From the NCBI RefSeq assembly GCF_029839275.1, contig NZ_JAOCAH010000010.1:146143-210142 (forward strand): DNA of 64,000 nucleotides, read 5' to 3'. This document shows positions 16,333 to 24,847 of this stretch, piece after piece. The notes under the pieces were generated by a model. It did not search any database. It was not told the DNA's origin and was given only the letters and a program-made list of their open reading frames with translations. Made by a program: the position numbers and the translations under genes. How positions within the stretch are numbered: the first letter of the stretch is position 1; each line of letters opens with the position of its first letter. This stretch comes from Pseudomonas sp. GD03944 (lineage in GTDB: Bacteria; Pseudomonadota; Gammaproteobacteria; Pseudomonadales; Pseudomonadaceae).

Positions 16333-17396
16333 GGCTGTTCTCCAGTGTTCAGTGCATCGGCCGCGCGCTTCAGGAGTTTTTTCACCGGGGCGGCGAGGCC
16401 CAGGCGCGGCGGGGTGGCGAGGTTATACCAGAGCCAGTCGTCATCGGCCATGTCGCTGGGCTGCGACTCGACCCGGACCAGCCAGGGTTCGATGGCCAGC
16501 TGGAAATGGCTGAAGGTGTGGGTCAGCCCGTCCAGTTCGCGGCGTTGTCCGAGGTGCAGGGCGTGCTGGCTGGCCAGGGGCTCCAGGGCTTGCAGGTCGG
16601 TCAGCTCGGGCAGGCTCCACAGACCGCCCCACAGGCCGCTGGACGGGCGGCGGTAGAGCAGGATGGCGCCTTCGCGGTTGGCCAGGATCGGCATCACCGT
16701 GCGCTTCTGCGGCAGGGCCTTGCGCGGCTTGGCGATCGGGTAGCGGATTTCCAGGCCCAGCATGTGCGCCTGGCAGCCACTCTGCAGCGGGCAGAGCAGG
16801 CAGCTCGGCTTGCTGCGGGTACAGAGCGTGGCGCCCAGGTCCATCATCGCCTGGGTGTAGTTGTTCACGCGGTCCTGGGGTAGGAAACGCTCGGCCACGT
16901 CCCAGAGCTGCCGGGCCACCTTGGGCTCGCCCGGATAGCCTTCCTGGGCGACGTAGCGCGCCAGAACGCGTTTGACGTTGCCGTCGAGGATCGGCGCGCG
17001 CAGGCCCATGCTCAGGCTGGCGATGGCGCCAGCGGTGGAGCGGCCGATGCCGGGCAGGGCGGTGAGCGCGTCGACGTCCCTGGGGAACTCACCACCGTGC
17101 TCGGCCATGACAATCTGCGCGGTCTTCTGCAGGTTGCGCGCACGGGTGTAGTAACCCAGGCCCGTCCACAGGTGCAGGACTTCGTCCTCGGGGGCTTCGG
17201 CCAGGTCTTTCACGGAGGGCAGCGCCGCCATGAACCGGTCGAAGTAGCCCAGCACGGTGCTGACCTGGGTCTGCTGCAGCATGATCTCCGACACCCACAC
17301 CCGGTATGGGGTGATGCCCTGCTGCCAGGGCAGGTCCTTGCGGCCGTGGTCGTCGTACCAGCCCAGTACGGCGCTGGAAAACTGCTCGGGACTCAT
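16329..17396 (-). CDS. mutY: A/G-specific adenine DNA glycosylase
   Basis: The 355-residue protein has the helix-hairpin-helix glycosylase domain with catalytic Glu37 (SEIMLQQTQV) and Asp138 (LDGNVKRVLAR), the LPGIGRSTA hairpin, the four-cysteine iron-sulfur loop C192-X6-C199-X2-C202-X5-C208, and a C-terminal NUDIX-like 8-oxoG recognition domain. It removes adenine mispaired with 8-oxoguanine. It is translationally coupled to asmA (upstream) and yggX (downstream) by ATGA overlaps. All key residues are intact. Confidence 0.96.
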   Translation of the reverse strand: MSPEQFSSAVLGWYDDHGRKDLPWQQGITPYRVWVSEIMLQQTQVSTVLGYFDRFMAALPSVKDLAEAPEDEVLHLWTGLGYYTRARNLQKTAQIVMAEHGGEFPRDVDALTALPGIGRSTAGAIASLSMGLRAPILDGNVKRVLARYVAQEGYPGEPKVARQLWDVAERFLPQDRVNNYTQAMMDLGATLCTRSKPSCLLCPLQSGCQAHMLGLEIRYPIAKPRKALPQKRTVMPILANREGAILLYRRPSSGLWGGLWSLPELTDLQALEPLASQHALHLGQRRELDGLTHTFSHFQLAIEPWLVRVESQPSDMADDDWLWYNLATPPRLGLAAPVKKLLKRAADALNTGEQP

Positions 17397-19627
17397 CGTT
17401 TGAACAGACCTTTCAGGGCGTCTTTCAGCTCGGGGCTGACCTTGTCGCCGAGTTTTTCTTCGAGCTTCTCGCTGATCTTGTCACCGGCCAGCTTGGCTGC
17501 GACCTTGCCCATGCCGTCCTGGTCCAGGCGGCAGGCCTTGGCGCCCAGCTCCAGCGGGCCACGGCAGCGCAGCGGCCATTCGATGCCGACGTAGCGTTCG
17601 TTGACCTGGCAGGCCGGGTCGGGCATTTCGCGCTGGTCACCTTCGATGGTGATGCCGACGCGGTAGTCCAGGCCCAGCACGCGCAGGTCGAGGTCGCCGT
17701 TGCCGGTGACCGCCAGGCCGGGAATGCGTGCCTTGAGGTCGGGGTTGCTGGCCACGCCGTTGCGGAACTGCAGGTTGCCCTGCAGCGTGTCGAACGGGGT
17801 GTCTTTGGCGCGCGGCTCGCTGTTCAGCGATTTGCGGTTGAGGGTGGCGATGCCGCGGCACAGTTGCTGTTCCAGGTTGGCATCGACCAGCACGCCGTCA
17901 TTGAGCAGGAAGCTGGCGTTGCCGTTGAGCCCTTCGACCCAGGCTTTCTGGCTGTTGCCGGTGGTGGTCAGGCGGGTCTGGAAGTCGAGCTGGCCCTTGA
18001 GCGGCGCCGGGCGTTCTTCGGTTTTCAGGAAGGGCTCCACCGGCATGCGGTCGAGGCGGCTTTCCAGGCTGAGCAGCGGGATGGCCGGGCGCACGTCGGC
18101 ACTGGCCTTGGCTTCGAAGGCGCCGTCGCCCAGCTTGCCGCGGGCGTCTTCCAGGGTCAGCAGGCCGCCCTGGGCTCGGGCCTTGAGCGTGGCGTTGGCG
18201 ATGGCCTGTTTCTTCACGGTCAGCTGGTCGAGCCCCAGGGAGACCTGCAGGTCCAGTTTGCGCAACGCCTCCACCGGCAGCACCGGCGAAGCGTCCCAGG
18301 CTTGCTGGGTCGGGGCGTTCGGCAGCGGCGTGCTGCCGCTCTGGCCGGCACTGGCGACGCTTTCCTTGACCTCGGCGCGGCGCGCGGCACCGGCGCTCTT
18401 GTCGTCCTTGGCCGGTGGCGGCAGGTAGCGGTCGAGGTTCAGGCGATCGCCCTTGAGCTGCACGCGCAGGGCCTGCTTGGCGAAGTCGGCGACCGCGATC
18501 TGCCCGGTGAAGCTGCTTTCGTCGAGCTTCAGCTTCAGCTCTTCCAGGGTCAGGCTCTTCGGCGTGCCGCTGAGGCGGGTGACCAGCTCCAACTGGTTGA
18601 GGGTCTTGTCATCGGTCATGGGCGGCAGCTTCTGGCCGATGCCGGTGAGAAACTCGCGCAGGTTGAGCGAGGCGATCGAGAAGGCCCCGGTCAGCTTCGG
18701 GTCGGTTTCCAGGTCGCGCACTTTCAGCTCGCCCAGAGCGCGCAGCTGGTTGGCGGACAGCTTCAGGCCGTTCCACTCCGCCACCTGGGCGGCCAGGTCG
18801 ACCAGCAACTGGCCCTGGACGGCGTAGGTCAGGGTCTGGCCGTCGAACGGCTCGCCAGAGGCCTCACCCGACAGGCGGGCGTCTTCCAGCTGATAGCGCT
18901 TGAGCACACGATCAAAGCGCAGCTCGCCCTGCAGCTCGCTGCGAGCGCGCATCACCGGCTGGTTGGTGCCGAAGAACGCGCTGAGTTTGATCGGGATGGC
19001 GGCGCCTTCACGGATGGCACCGGTGGTGAGCTGGATGCTTTCGGCGCTGAATTGTTGGCCCTTCTGCACGTCGTGGTAATCCACGCGGGCGCTGTTGATG
19101 ATCAGGCTGTCGATGTCCAGCTTGATCGGCGCGCCTTGCTGGGCAGCGGTGGTGGGCTCGGTCTCGGGTGCCTCGCCTGGGGTGGCTTCGGTGCTCTGCT
19201 GGGCCGGGGCGTCCGCCGGGAGAGGCGGATGGCCGACATCTTCCCAGTTGCCGCGGCCATTTTCGTCGCGCTGCAGGTTGAGGTTGAGGCCGTCGATGCG
19301 GATATCGCTCATCTGCACTTCTTTGCGCAGCAGCGGCAGCACGCGCACCGAAAGGCCCAGCAGGCGCAGGTCGGCGAAAGGCTGGTCGGGGGTGGTGGCG
19401 CTGGCCAGGGTGGCGTCTGTCAGCTCCAGGCCGAGCCAGGGAAACAGGCTCCAGCCGATATCGCCATTGAGCGTCAGCTCCAGGTTGGCCTTTTCCCGGG
19501 CCAGTTGGCGAATCTCATCTTTATAGTCGTTGGGATCGAACAGGTGGGTCAGGGCAAAGCCCAGCGCCACGATGATCAGCAACAGCCCGAGGAAGAACAG
19601 ACCCAGGATTTTGCCGAGCGCTTTCAT
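17393..19627 (-). CDS. asmA: AsmA family outer-membrane biogenesis protein
   Basis: The 744-residue protein begins MKALGKILGLFFLGLLLIIVALGFAL, one inner-membrane anchor, then the AsmA domain (LFDPNDYKDEIRQLAREKANLELTLNGDIGWSLFPWLGLEL) and a long beta-rich periplasmic part, ending with the AsmA_2 region. AsmA-like proteins are bridge-type lipid-transfer proteins linked to phospholipid transport and outer-membrane assembly. A low-complexity Gln/Pro/Thr/Glu stretch (~residues 140-165) is inserted in the loop region. AAGGA precedes the ATG at 19627. It is the first gene of asmA-mutY-yggX. Confidence 0.9.
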   Translation of the reverse strand: MKALGKILGLFFLGLLLIIVALGFALTHLFDPNDYKDEIRQLAREKANLELTLNGDIGWSLFPWLGLELTDATLASATTPDQPFADLRLLGLSVRVLPLLRKEVQMSDIRIDGLNLNLQRDENGRGNWEDVGHPPLPADAPAQQSTEATPGEAPETEPTTAAQQGAPIKLDIDSLIINSARVDYHDVQKGQQFSAESIQLTTGAIREGAAIPIKLSAFFGTNQPVMRARSELQGELRFDRVLKRYQLEDARLSGEASGEPFDGQTLTYAVQGQLLVDLAAQVAEWNGLKLSANQLRALGELKVRDLETDPKLTGAFSIASLNLREFLTGIGQKLPPMTDDKTLNQLELVTRLSGTPKSLTLEELKLKLDESSFTGQIAVADFAKQALRVQLKGDRLNLDRYLPPPAKDDKSAGAARRAEVKESVASAGQSGSTPLPNAPTQQAWDASPVLPVEALRKLDLQVSLGLDQLTVKKQAIANATLKARAQGGLLTLEDARGKLGDGAFEAKASADVRPAIPLLSLESRLDRMPVEPFLKTEERPAPLKGQLDFQTRLTTTGNSQKAWVEGLNGNASFLLNDGVLVDANLEQQLCRGIATLNRKSLNSEPRAKDTPFDTLQGNLQFRNGVASNPDLKARIPGLAVTGNGDLDLRVLGLDYRVGITIEGDQREMPDPACQVNERYVGIEWPLRCRGPLELGAKACRLDQDGMGKVAAKLAGDKISEKLEEKLGDKVSPELKDALKGLFKR

Positions 19628-19688
19628 GGACGAATCCTTGTTGGTGAATGACTGAAGTATGAGGGCGCGAGTATAGCGCCGACGCGTT

Positions 19689-20795
19689 TCAAAGGTGGCG
19701 TGCCACACGTTCGGCGATGGCCAGGCTGGCGGTCAGCCCCGGTGATTCGATGCCGAACAGGTTGATCAGGCCAGGCAGGCCGTGTTCGGCAGAGGTTTGG
19801 ATAAGGAAGTCGGCAGCCGGTTCCCCGGGGCCGACGAGTTTTGGCCGGATGCCACTATAGGCCGGTAGCAGGCGCTGGGTATCGAGCGCCGGAAAGTAGC
19901 GGCGTATGGCCTGGGCGAAGGGCTCGCGCAGGCGTTCGTCGACGCTGTAATCGAGTGTGTCGACGTACTGCACGTCGGGGCCGAAGCGCAGCTGGCCGCC
20001 CAGGTCGAGGGTGGCGTGAATGCCCAGGCCCGCGGTATTGGCTTCCGGCATCGGGTAGATCAGGTGCTGGAACGGCGAGCGGCCGCTGTAGGCGAAGTAG
20101 CGGCCCTGGCACCAGTGCGACGGCGCGATTCGGGCGGCCGGCATTCCCTGGGTGCGTTGGGCCAGTTGGCGGGCGAACAGCCCGCCGGCGTTGATCACGC
20201 GCTGGGCCTTGATGCGGAACGGCTGGCCGGCACTCAGGCCGCTGGCGATCCAGCCGTCGCCGTCGTGGTGCAGCCCGTCGACCCGGGTATGCAGGGCCAG
20301 TTGGGCGCCCAGTCGTTCCGCGGCCGCGAGCAACGACTGCAGGTAGGCGTGGCTGTCGATGATGCCGGTGCTGGGCGAAAGCAGGGCCGAGACCCCATGC
20401 AGCGCCGGCTCCAGGCGTTGCAGGTGCGCCCGGTCCAGCGCCTGCAGGTCATGGACGCCGCAGGCGTCGGCGTTGCTGGCGAGCGCCTCCAGTTTGCTCT
20501 GCTCGGCCTCGCTCACGGCCACCAGCAGCTTGCCGATCCGTCGATGGGCCACGCCGTGCTCCGTGCACCAGGCATACAGACGCTCGCGGCCTTCCAGGCA
20601 CAACAGCGCCTTGGCCGAGCCTCGCGGGTAGTAGAGGCCGGCGTGGATGACCTCGGAGTTGCGGCTCGAGGTGTGCGTGCCCACGGCGGCTTCGGCGTCG
20701 ACGATCAGCAGGTCGGGGCTCGTCCCGGCGAGGCGTGCGGCGCAAGCCAGGCCGACGGCGCCGGCACCAATGACCAGGGTATCGATACTGTCCAT
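19689..20795 (-). CDS. FAD-dependent oxidoreductase (L-2-hydroxyglutarate dehydrogenase-like)
   Basis: The 368-residue DAO-fold protein has the FAD-binding TLVIGAGAVGLACAARLA, TSSRNSEVIHAGLYYP (conserved in the L-2-hydroxyglutarate oxidase branch), VINAGGLFARQLA and a C-terminal LINLFGIESPGLTASLAIAE that closes the FAD site. L2HGDH/LhgO oxidise L-2-hydroxyglutarate to 2-oxoglutarate. The family also contains other hydroxyacid and amine oxidases, so the substrate is inferred. It lies upstream of asmA on the same strand with a 61-bp gap, and is divergent from the next gene. Confidence 0.82.
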   Translation of the reverse strand: MDSIDTLVIGAGAVGLACAARLAGTSPDLLIVDAEAAVGTHTSSRNSEVIHAGLYYPRGSAKALLCLEGRERLYAWCTEHGVAHRRIGKLLVAVSEAEQSKLEALASNADACGVHDLQALDRAHLQRLEPALHGVSALLSPSTGIIDSHAYLQSLLAAAERLGAQLALHTRVDGLHHDGDGWIASGLSAGQPFRIKAQRVINAGGLFARQLAQRTQGMPAARIAPSHWCQGRYFAYSGRSPFQHLIYPMPEANTAGLGIHATLDLGGQLRFGPDVQYVDTLDYSVDERLREPFAQAIRRYFPALDTQRLLPAYSGIRPKLVGPGEPAADFLIQTSAEHGLPGLINLFGIESPGLTASLAIAERVARHL

Positions 20796-20890
20796 GGCGT
20801 GTTCGGTGGCGATGTTTGGCGGGTTCGGCTGCCTGCCGGGCTGGCCGACAGCGGTAGGCTGGCGAGCATAACAAGAACCACGAGGTGTTC

Positions 20891-22108
20891 ATGAACGTCG
20901 CGATCATGGCCTTTCCCTTGTACATCCTGCTGATGCTGGCGGAGCTGGCCTACGAGCGTCATGCCGGGCGCAGCACCTATCGCCTGGCCGATGCCAGTAC
21001 CAGCATCAACACGGCGGTGCTGCGGGTGTTGCTCGAAGGGCCTCTGCGCCTGTTGCTGGTGGTGCCCTATGCCTGGTTGTACGAGCACGGGCGGCTGTTC
21101 GAGTGGGATGCGACTTCGCCCTGGGCCTGGCTGCTGGGCTTCATCGCCGTGGATTTCTGCTTCTACTGGGCGCACCGCACCCTGCACCGCTACAACCTGC
21201 TGTGGGGCGCGCACCAGCCCCATCACTCCAGCGAGGACTTCAACCTGTCCACGGCGCTGCGCAAAGGCGCGTTCCAGACAGCCTTCGACTGGCCGTTCTA
21301 CCTGCCGTTGGCGCTGCTCGGGCTGCCGTTGCCGCTGTTTCTGCTGCTGTTGGGAATCCAGTTGGCCTACCAGTTCTGGATTCACACCCAGCACGTCGGT
21401 CGCCTGGGCTGGCTGGAGCAGGTGCTGATCACGCCGTCGCTGCACCGCGTCCACCACGGGCAGAACGACTGCTACATCGACAAGAACCATGGGGGCGTGT
21501 TCATCATCTGGGACCGGCTGTTCGGCACCTATGCCGAAGAGCGCGAGCCTGTGCGCTACGGGGTCACCACGCCGGTCGCCACCTTCGACCCGATCCGCCT
21601 GCAGTTCAGCTGGTGGCGCCTGCTCTGGGCTGACGCCCGGGCCACACGCTCCTGGTGGGACAAGCTGCGCCTGTGGTGGATGCCGACGGGCTGGCGCCCT
21701 GAGGATGTGAAGCACAGGCCCTGGCCGAAGATGCCGGCCGACAAGTTCGAAACGCATTACCCGGCGCGCCTCAAGGCCTATGCGTTCGTGCAATTTCTGG
21801 CGATCAATGCCCTGGCGTTGTGCTTCCTGTTCCGCCTCGGCCAGGCCTCGGTCTGGGAACCGTGGTTGCTGGTGCTGGTGATCCTCGGCAGCTGCGTCAG
21901 CCTGGGGCTGCTGTTCGAAGACAGCCGGCATGTCGGCTGGCTGGAAGGTGCGCGTTTGCTGGCGATGGCCGGGTTGGCACTGGCCTGGGGCGAATGGCTG
22001 GCGCCGGGTTTGGCAGGGTGGGGCGTGCTGCTGGCGGGGCTGTGTCTGGCCAATGCGGTCTGGCTGGGTTGGCTGCTATCGTCTGCGAGGCTCGCGCGAG
22101 CCGTCTAG
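20891..22108 (+). CDS. Membrane di-iron hydroxylase, sterol desaturase family
   Basis: The 405-residue membrane protein carries the eight-histidine di-iron signature in three boxes: HRTLH (~97-101), HQPHH (~110-114) and HTQH / HRVHHGQ (~165-190). The FA_hydroxylase core sits between two pairs of helices, and about 130 extra C-terminal residues add further hydrophobic segments. Family members hydroxylate or desaturate sterols, fatty acids or alkylglycerols at the membrane face. The bacterial substrate is unknown. I chose ATG 20891 (GAGGTG six bases upstream) over the GTG at 20885. Confidence 0.85.
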   Translation: MNVAIMAFPLYILLMLAELAYERHAGRSTYRLADASTSINTAVLRVLLEGPLRLLLVVPYAWLYEHGRLFEWDATSPWAWLLGFIAVDFCFYWAHRTLHRYNLLWGAHQPHHSSEDFNLSTALRKGAFQTAFDWPFYLPLALLGLPLPLFLLLLGIQLAYQFWIHTQHVGRLGWLEQVLITPSLHRVHHGQNDCYIDKNHGGVFIIWDRLFGTYAEEREPVRYGVTTPVATFDPIRLQFSWWRLLWADARATRSWWDKLRLWWMPTGWRPEDVKHRPWPKMPADKFETHYPARLKAYAFVQFLAINALALCFLFRLGQASVWEPWLLVLVILGSCVSLGLLFEDSRHVGWLEGARLLAMAGLALAWGEWLAPGLAGWGVLLAGLCLANAVWLGWLLSSARLARAV

Positions 22109-22263
22109 ACAAGGCCTTTGCGGCCGTTCGTCAGATTTTTTCAGCTCGCCAGGCCTCGGGGCGGCATTTTGCCGCATGTTTCAGTGCGGCGGCGCACATC
22201 CGAGACCGAGAGCCAATGGTTTTCAAGTGCGAACCGGCTATTTCTAGTGGTACTCTCATATTA

Positions 22264-22304
22264 ATTGGCCATATACACGGTTCAGCGTGTGGTGTTTGGC
22301 CAAT
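22264..22304 (+). promoter_or_regulatory. Nested inverted repeat before the MFS transporter gene
   Basis: ATTGGCCA (22264-22271) is matched by TGGCCAAT (22297-22304), with start points 33 bp apart, about three helical turns. Between them ACACG (22275-22279) pairs with CGTGT (22286-22290). It ends 33 bp before the start codon. It may be an operator for a dimeric regulator or a 5' leader hairpin; the sequence alone does not decide. Confidence 0.6.
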
Positions 22305-22337
22305 GTCTTGCCTGCAACCATAACAGAGAAGAAATCA

Positions 22338-23996
22338 ATGACTGACGCCCTTGTGTTGGACGGCGCTTCAGCGACGCCTGCGTTTCTGTCCAAGGAACGT
22401 ATTATCGCTAAACCTGGCTTCAACCGCTGGCTGGTTCCGCCGGCGGCTCTGGCCATTCACCTGTGCATCGGCATGGCTTACGGTTTCTCCGTATTCTGGT
22501 TGCCGCTGTCCAAAGCCATCGGTATCGACGCGCCCGTCGCGTGCGCCGCGGATATCGGCTTCTTCGAACAGATCTTCGCCAGCAACTGCGATTGGCAGAT
22601 TTCCATGCTGGGCTGGATCTACACCCTGTTCTTCGTCTTCCTGGGCTGCGCGGCTGCCGTCTGGGGTGGCTGGCTGGAACACGCAGGCCCACGCAAGGCT
22701 GGCCTGGTTTCGGCGGTGTGCTGGTGTGGTGGTCTGCTGATTTCCGCACTCGGTATCTACACGCACCAGATCTGGCTGATGTGGGTCGGTTCCGGTGTGA
22801 TCGGCGGTATCGGTCTGGGCCTGGGCTACATCTCCCCGGTATCGACCCTGATCAAGTGGTTCCCGGACAAGCGCGGCATGGCGACCGGTATGGCCATCAT
22901 GGGCTTCGGTGGCGGCGCGATGGTCGGTGCTCCGCTGGCTGCTGCCCTGATGGGTCACTTCTCCAGCGAAACCGATGTCGGTGTATGGCAGAGCTTCGTG
23001 GTCATGGCGGTGATCTATTTCATCTTCATGGTCGGTGGCGCACTGTCCTACCGCGTTCCGCCGACTGGCTGGAAACCGGCTGGCTGGACCGCTCCGGCTG
23101 CCAAGGCCAACAACGCGATGATCACCAAGGGCCACGTCCACGTGAACACCGCGTGGAAAACCCCGCAATTCTGGCTGGTCTGGGCCGTTCTGTGCCTGAA
23201 CGTATCCGCCGGTATCGGCATCATCGGCATGGCGTCGCCCATGCTGCAGGAAGTGTTCGGCGGCAAGCTGATCGGTAGCCACCTGTCCTTCAGCGAGCTG
23301 AGCGCCGCCGAACTGGGCCAGATCGCCGCCATCGCAGCCGGCTTCACCGGTCTGCTGAGCCTGTTCAACATCGGTGGTCGCTTCTTCTGGGCGTCCTTCT
23401 CCGACCTGATCGGCCGCAAGGCGACCTACTTCGTGTTCTTCGCCCTGGGCTTCGTGCTCTACGCCATCGTGCCGTGGGCCGGTCACCTGGGCAGCGTCGC
23501 GTTCTTCGTGTTCAGCTTCTGCGTGATCCTGTCGATGTACGGCGGTGGCTTCGCCACGGTCCCGGCCTACCTGGCCGACCTGTTCGGTACCCAGATGGTG
23601 GGTGCGATCCACGGTCGCCTGCTGACTGCCTGGGCCGCTGCTGGCGTGCTGGGCCCGGTACTGGTGAACTACCTGCGTGAGTACCAGCTGAGCATCGGCG
23701 TCGAGCGTGCTGCTGCCTACGACATCACCCTGTACATCCTGGCCGGCCTGCTGGTCCTGGGCTTCATCTGCAACCTGCTGGTCCGTCCGGTCGATCCGAA
23801 GTACTTCATGACCGACGCCGAGCTGGCTGCCGAGCGCGCCTACGGTGAGAAGTCCGCCCCGAGCGCTGCCGAGCTGGAGTGGGCGGCCGATCCGTCGAGC
23901 AAGCCGCTGGTCGCTGCTGCCTGGCTGGCCGTTGGCCTGCCGCTGGCCTGGGGTGTGTGGATTACCCTGCAGAAGACCGTCGTAATGTTCCAGTAA
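22338..23996 (+). CDS. OFA-type MFS transporter with extra C-terminal helix
   Basis: The 552-residue protein has 12 MFS helices. The first two are split by a long loop with two cysteines (VACAADIGFFEQIFASNCDWQ). The signatures MGWVGSGVIGGIGLGLGY-type helix 4 and KWFPDKRGMATGMAIMGFGGG place it in the oxalate/formate antiporter (OFA) family, which moves small organic acids. After helix 12 there is a ~45-residue linker and a final helix (WLAVGLPLAWGVWITLQK) that resembles the separately encoded small subunit of related transporters. The substrate is unknown. Start chosen at ATG 22338 after AGAGAAG. Confidence 0.85.
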   Translation: MTDALVLDGASATPAFLSKERIIAKPGFNRWLVPPAALAIHLCIGMAYGFSVFWLPLSKAIGIDAPVACAADIGFFEQIFASNCDWQISMLGWIYTLFFVFLGCAAAVWGGWLEHAGPRKAGLVSAVCWCGGLLISALGIYTHQIWLMWVGSGVIGGIGLGLGYISPVSTLIKWFPDKRGMATGMAIMGFGGGAMVGAPLAAALMGHFSSETDVGVWQSFVVMAVIYFIFMVGGALSYRVPPTGWKPAGWTAPAAKANNAMITKGHVHVNTAWKTPQFWLVWAVLCLNVSAGIGIIGMASPMLQEVFGGKLIGSHLSFSELSAAELGQIAAIAAGFTGLLSLFNIGGRFFWASFSDLIGRKATYFVFFALGFVLYAIVPWAGHLGSVAFFVFSFCVILSMYGGGFATVPAYLADLFGTQMVGAIHGRLLTAWAAAGVLGPVLVNYLREYQLSIGVERAAAYDITLYILAGLLVLGFICNLLVRPVDPKYFMTDAELAAERAYGEKSAPSAAELEWAADPSSKPLVAAAWLAVGLPLAWGVWITLQKTVVMFQ

Positions 23997-24120
23997 TCAC
24001 GATCTGCTGCGCGTCGGCCCTGCGGCGTTAAAAACAGGCTCGGAATGCTCATTTACAACCCGTAAATTCCGCTTCCTCGCCTGTTTTTGCCTGGCAGGGC
24101 TCTAGCTCGCGATATCGTGA
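23997..24120. repeat. 124-bp nested imperfect palindrome (intergenic repeat element)
   Basis: The element begins directly after the MFS stop codon. Its ends are perfect 7-bp inverted repeats (TCACGAT 23997-24003; ATCGTGA 24114-24120). Inside, GCCCTGC (24017-24023) pairs with GCAGGGC (24094-24100), AAAAACAGGC (24030-24039) with GCCTGTTTTT (24079-24088), and ATTTAC (24051-24056) with GTAAAT (24062-24067). Arm spacing is equal on both sides. It looks like a small mobile repeat. I recall similar sequences in other Pseudomonas genomes, but no search was run. Confidence 0.75.
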
Positions 24121-24133
24121 GTCGCTTCTTGAA

Positions 24134-24168
24134 AACCCGCTGGCGCCCCGTGCGTCAGCGGGTTTTTT
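24134..24168 (+). terminator. Rho-independent terminator after the MFS gene
   Basis: AACCCGCTG (24134-24142) pairs with CAGCGGGTT (24156-24164) and is followed by more T residues. It lies after the 124-bp element and before the hisB promoter. Confidence 0.88.
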
Positions 24169-24210
24169 CGTCTCTGGTCGCCTTGCTTCAAGGTTGGGTG
24201 CTTATCGGCC

Positions 24211-24216
24211 TATAAT
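24211..24216 (+). promoter_or_regulatory. -10 box of the hisB operon promoter
   Basis: A perfect TATAAT lies 38 bp before the hisB start. A weak TTCAAG (24187-24192) at 18 bp is the best -35. A start near 24222 would give a leader of about 30 bases, too short for a his-type attenuator. Confidence 0.65.
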
Positions 24217-24253
24217 GTCGGCCCTTTCGCCCAATGATTTTGTGGAGCAGGTG

Positions 24254-24847
24254 ATGGCCGAACGTACGGCATTCGTCGAGCGCAACACCCTGGAGACCCA
24301 GATCAAGGTTTCCATCAACCTGGACGGTACCGGCAAGGCCCGTTTCGACATCGGCGTGCCGTTCCTCGAGCACATGCTCGACCAGATCGCCCGTCATGGC
24401 CTGATCGACCTGGATATCGAGTGCAAGGGCGACCTGCACATCGATGACCACCACACCGTCGAAGACGTCGGCATCACCCTCGGCCAGGCCTTCACCAAGG
24501 CCATCGGCGACAAGAAGGGCATGACCCGCTACGGCCACTCCTATGTGCCGCTCGATGAAGCGCTGTCGCGCGTGGTGATCGACTTCTCCGGTCGCCCGGG
24601 CCTGCAGATGCACGTGCCGTTCACCCGCGCCGTGGTCGGTGGCTTCGACGTGGACCTGTTCCAGGAATTCTTCCAGGGCTTCGTCAACCACGCCCTGGTG
24701 TCCCTGCACATCGACAACCTGCGTGGCACCAACACCCACCACCAGATCGAAACCGTGTTCAAGGCCTTCGGCCGCGCCCTGCGCATGGCCGTCGAGCTCG
24801 ACCCGCGCATGGCCGGGCAGATGCCGTCCACCAAGGGCGTGCTCTGA
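24254..24847 (+). CDS. hisB: Imidazoleglycerol-phosphate dehydratase
   Basis: The 197-residue protein is the monofunctional dehydratase, without the phosphatase half found in E. coli. Motifs are the two manganese-site histidine clusters DLHIDDHHTVEDVGI and NTHHQIETVFKAFGRAL, and FLEHMLDQIARHG. It converts imidazole glycerol phosphate to imidazole acetol phosphate. I chose ATG 24254 (GGAGCAGG upstream), as the family starts at MAER; the frame is open from 24194. The hisB stop and hisH start share one base (TGATG). Confidence 0.97.
   Translation: MAERTAFVERNTLETQIKVSINLDGTGKARFDIGVPFLEHMLDQIARHGLIDLDIECKGDLHIDDHHTVEDVGITLGQAFTKAIGDKKGMTRYGHSYVPLDEALSRVVIDFSGRPGLQMHVPFTRAVVGGFDVDLFQEFFQGFVNHALVSLHIDNLRGTNTHHQIETVFKAFGRALRMAVELDPRMAGQMPSTKGVL

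Noticed and set aside
24211..24253. Histidine attenuator before hisB
   Set aside because: The leader from the TATAAT box is only ~30 bases and contains no run of His codons.
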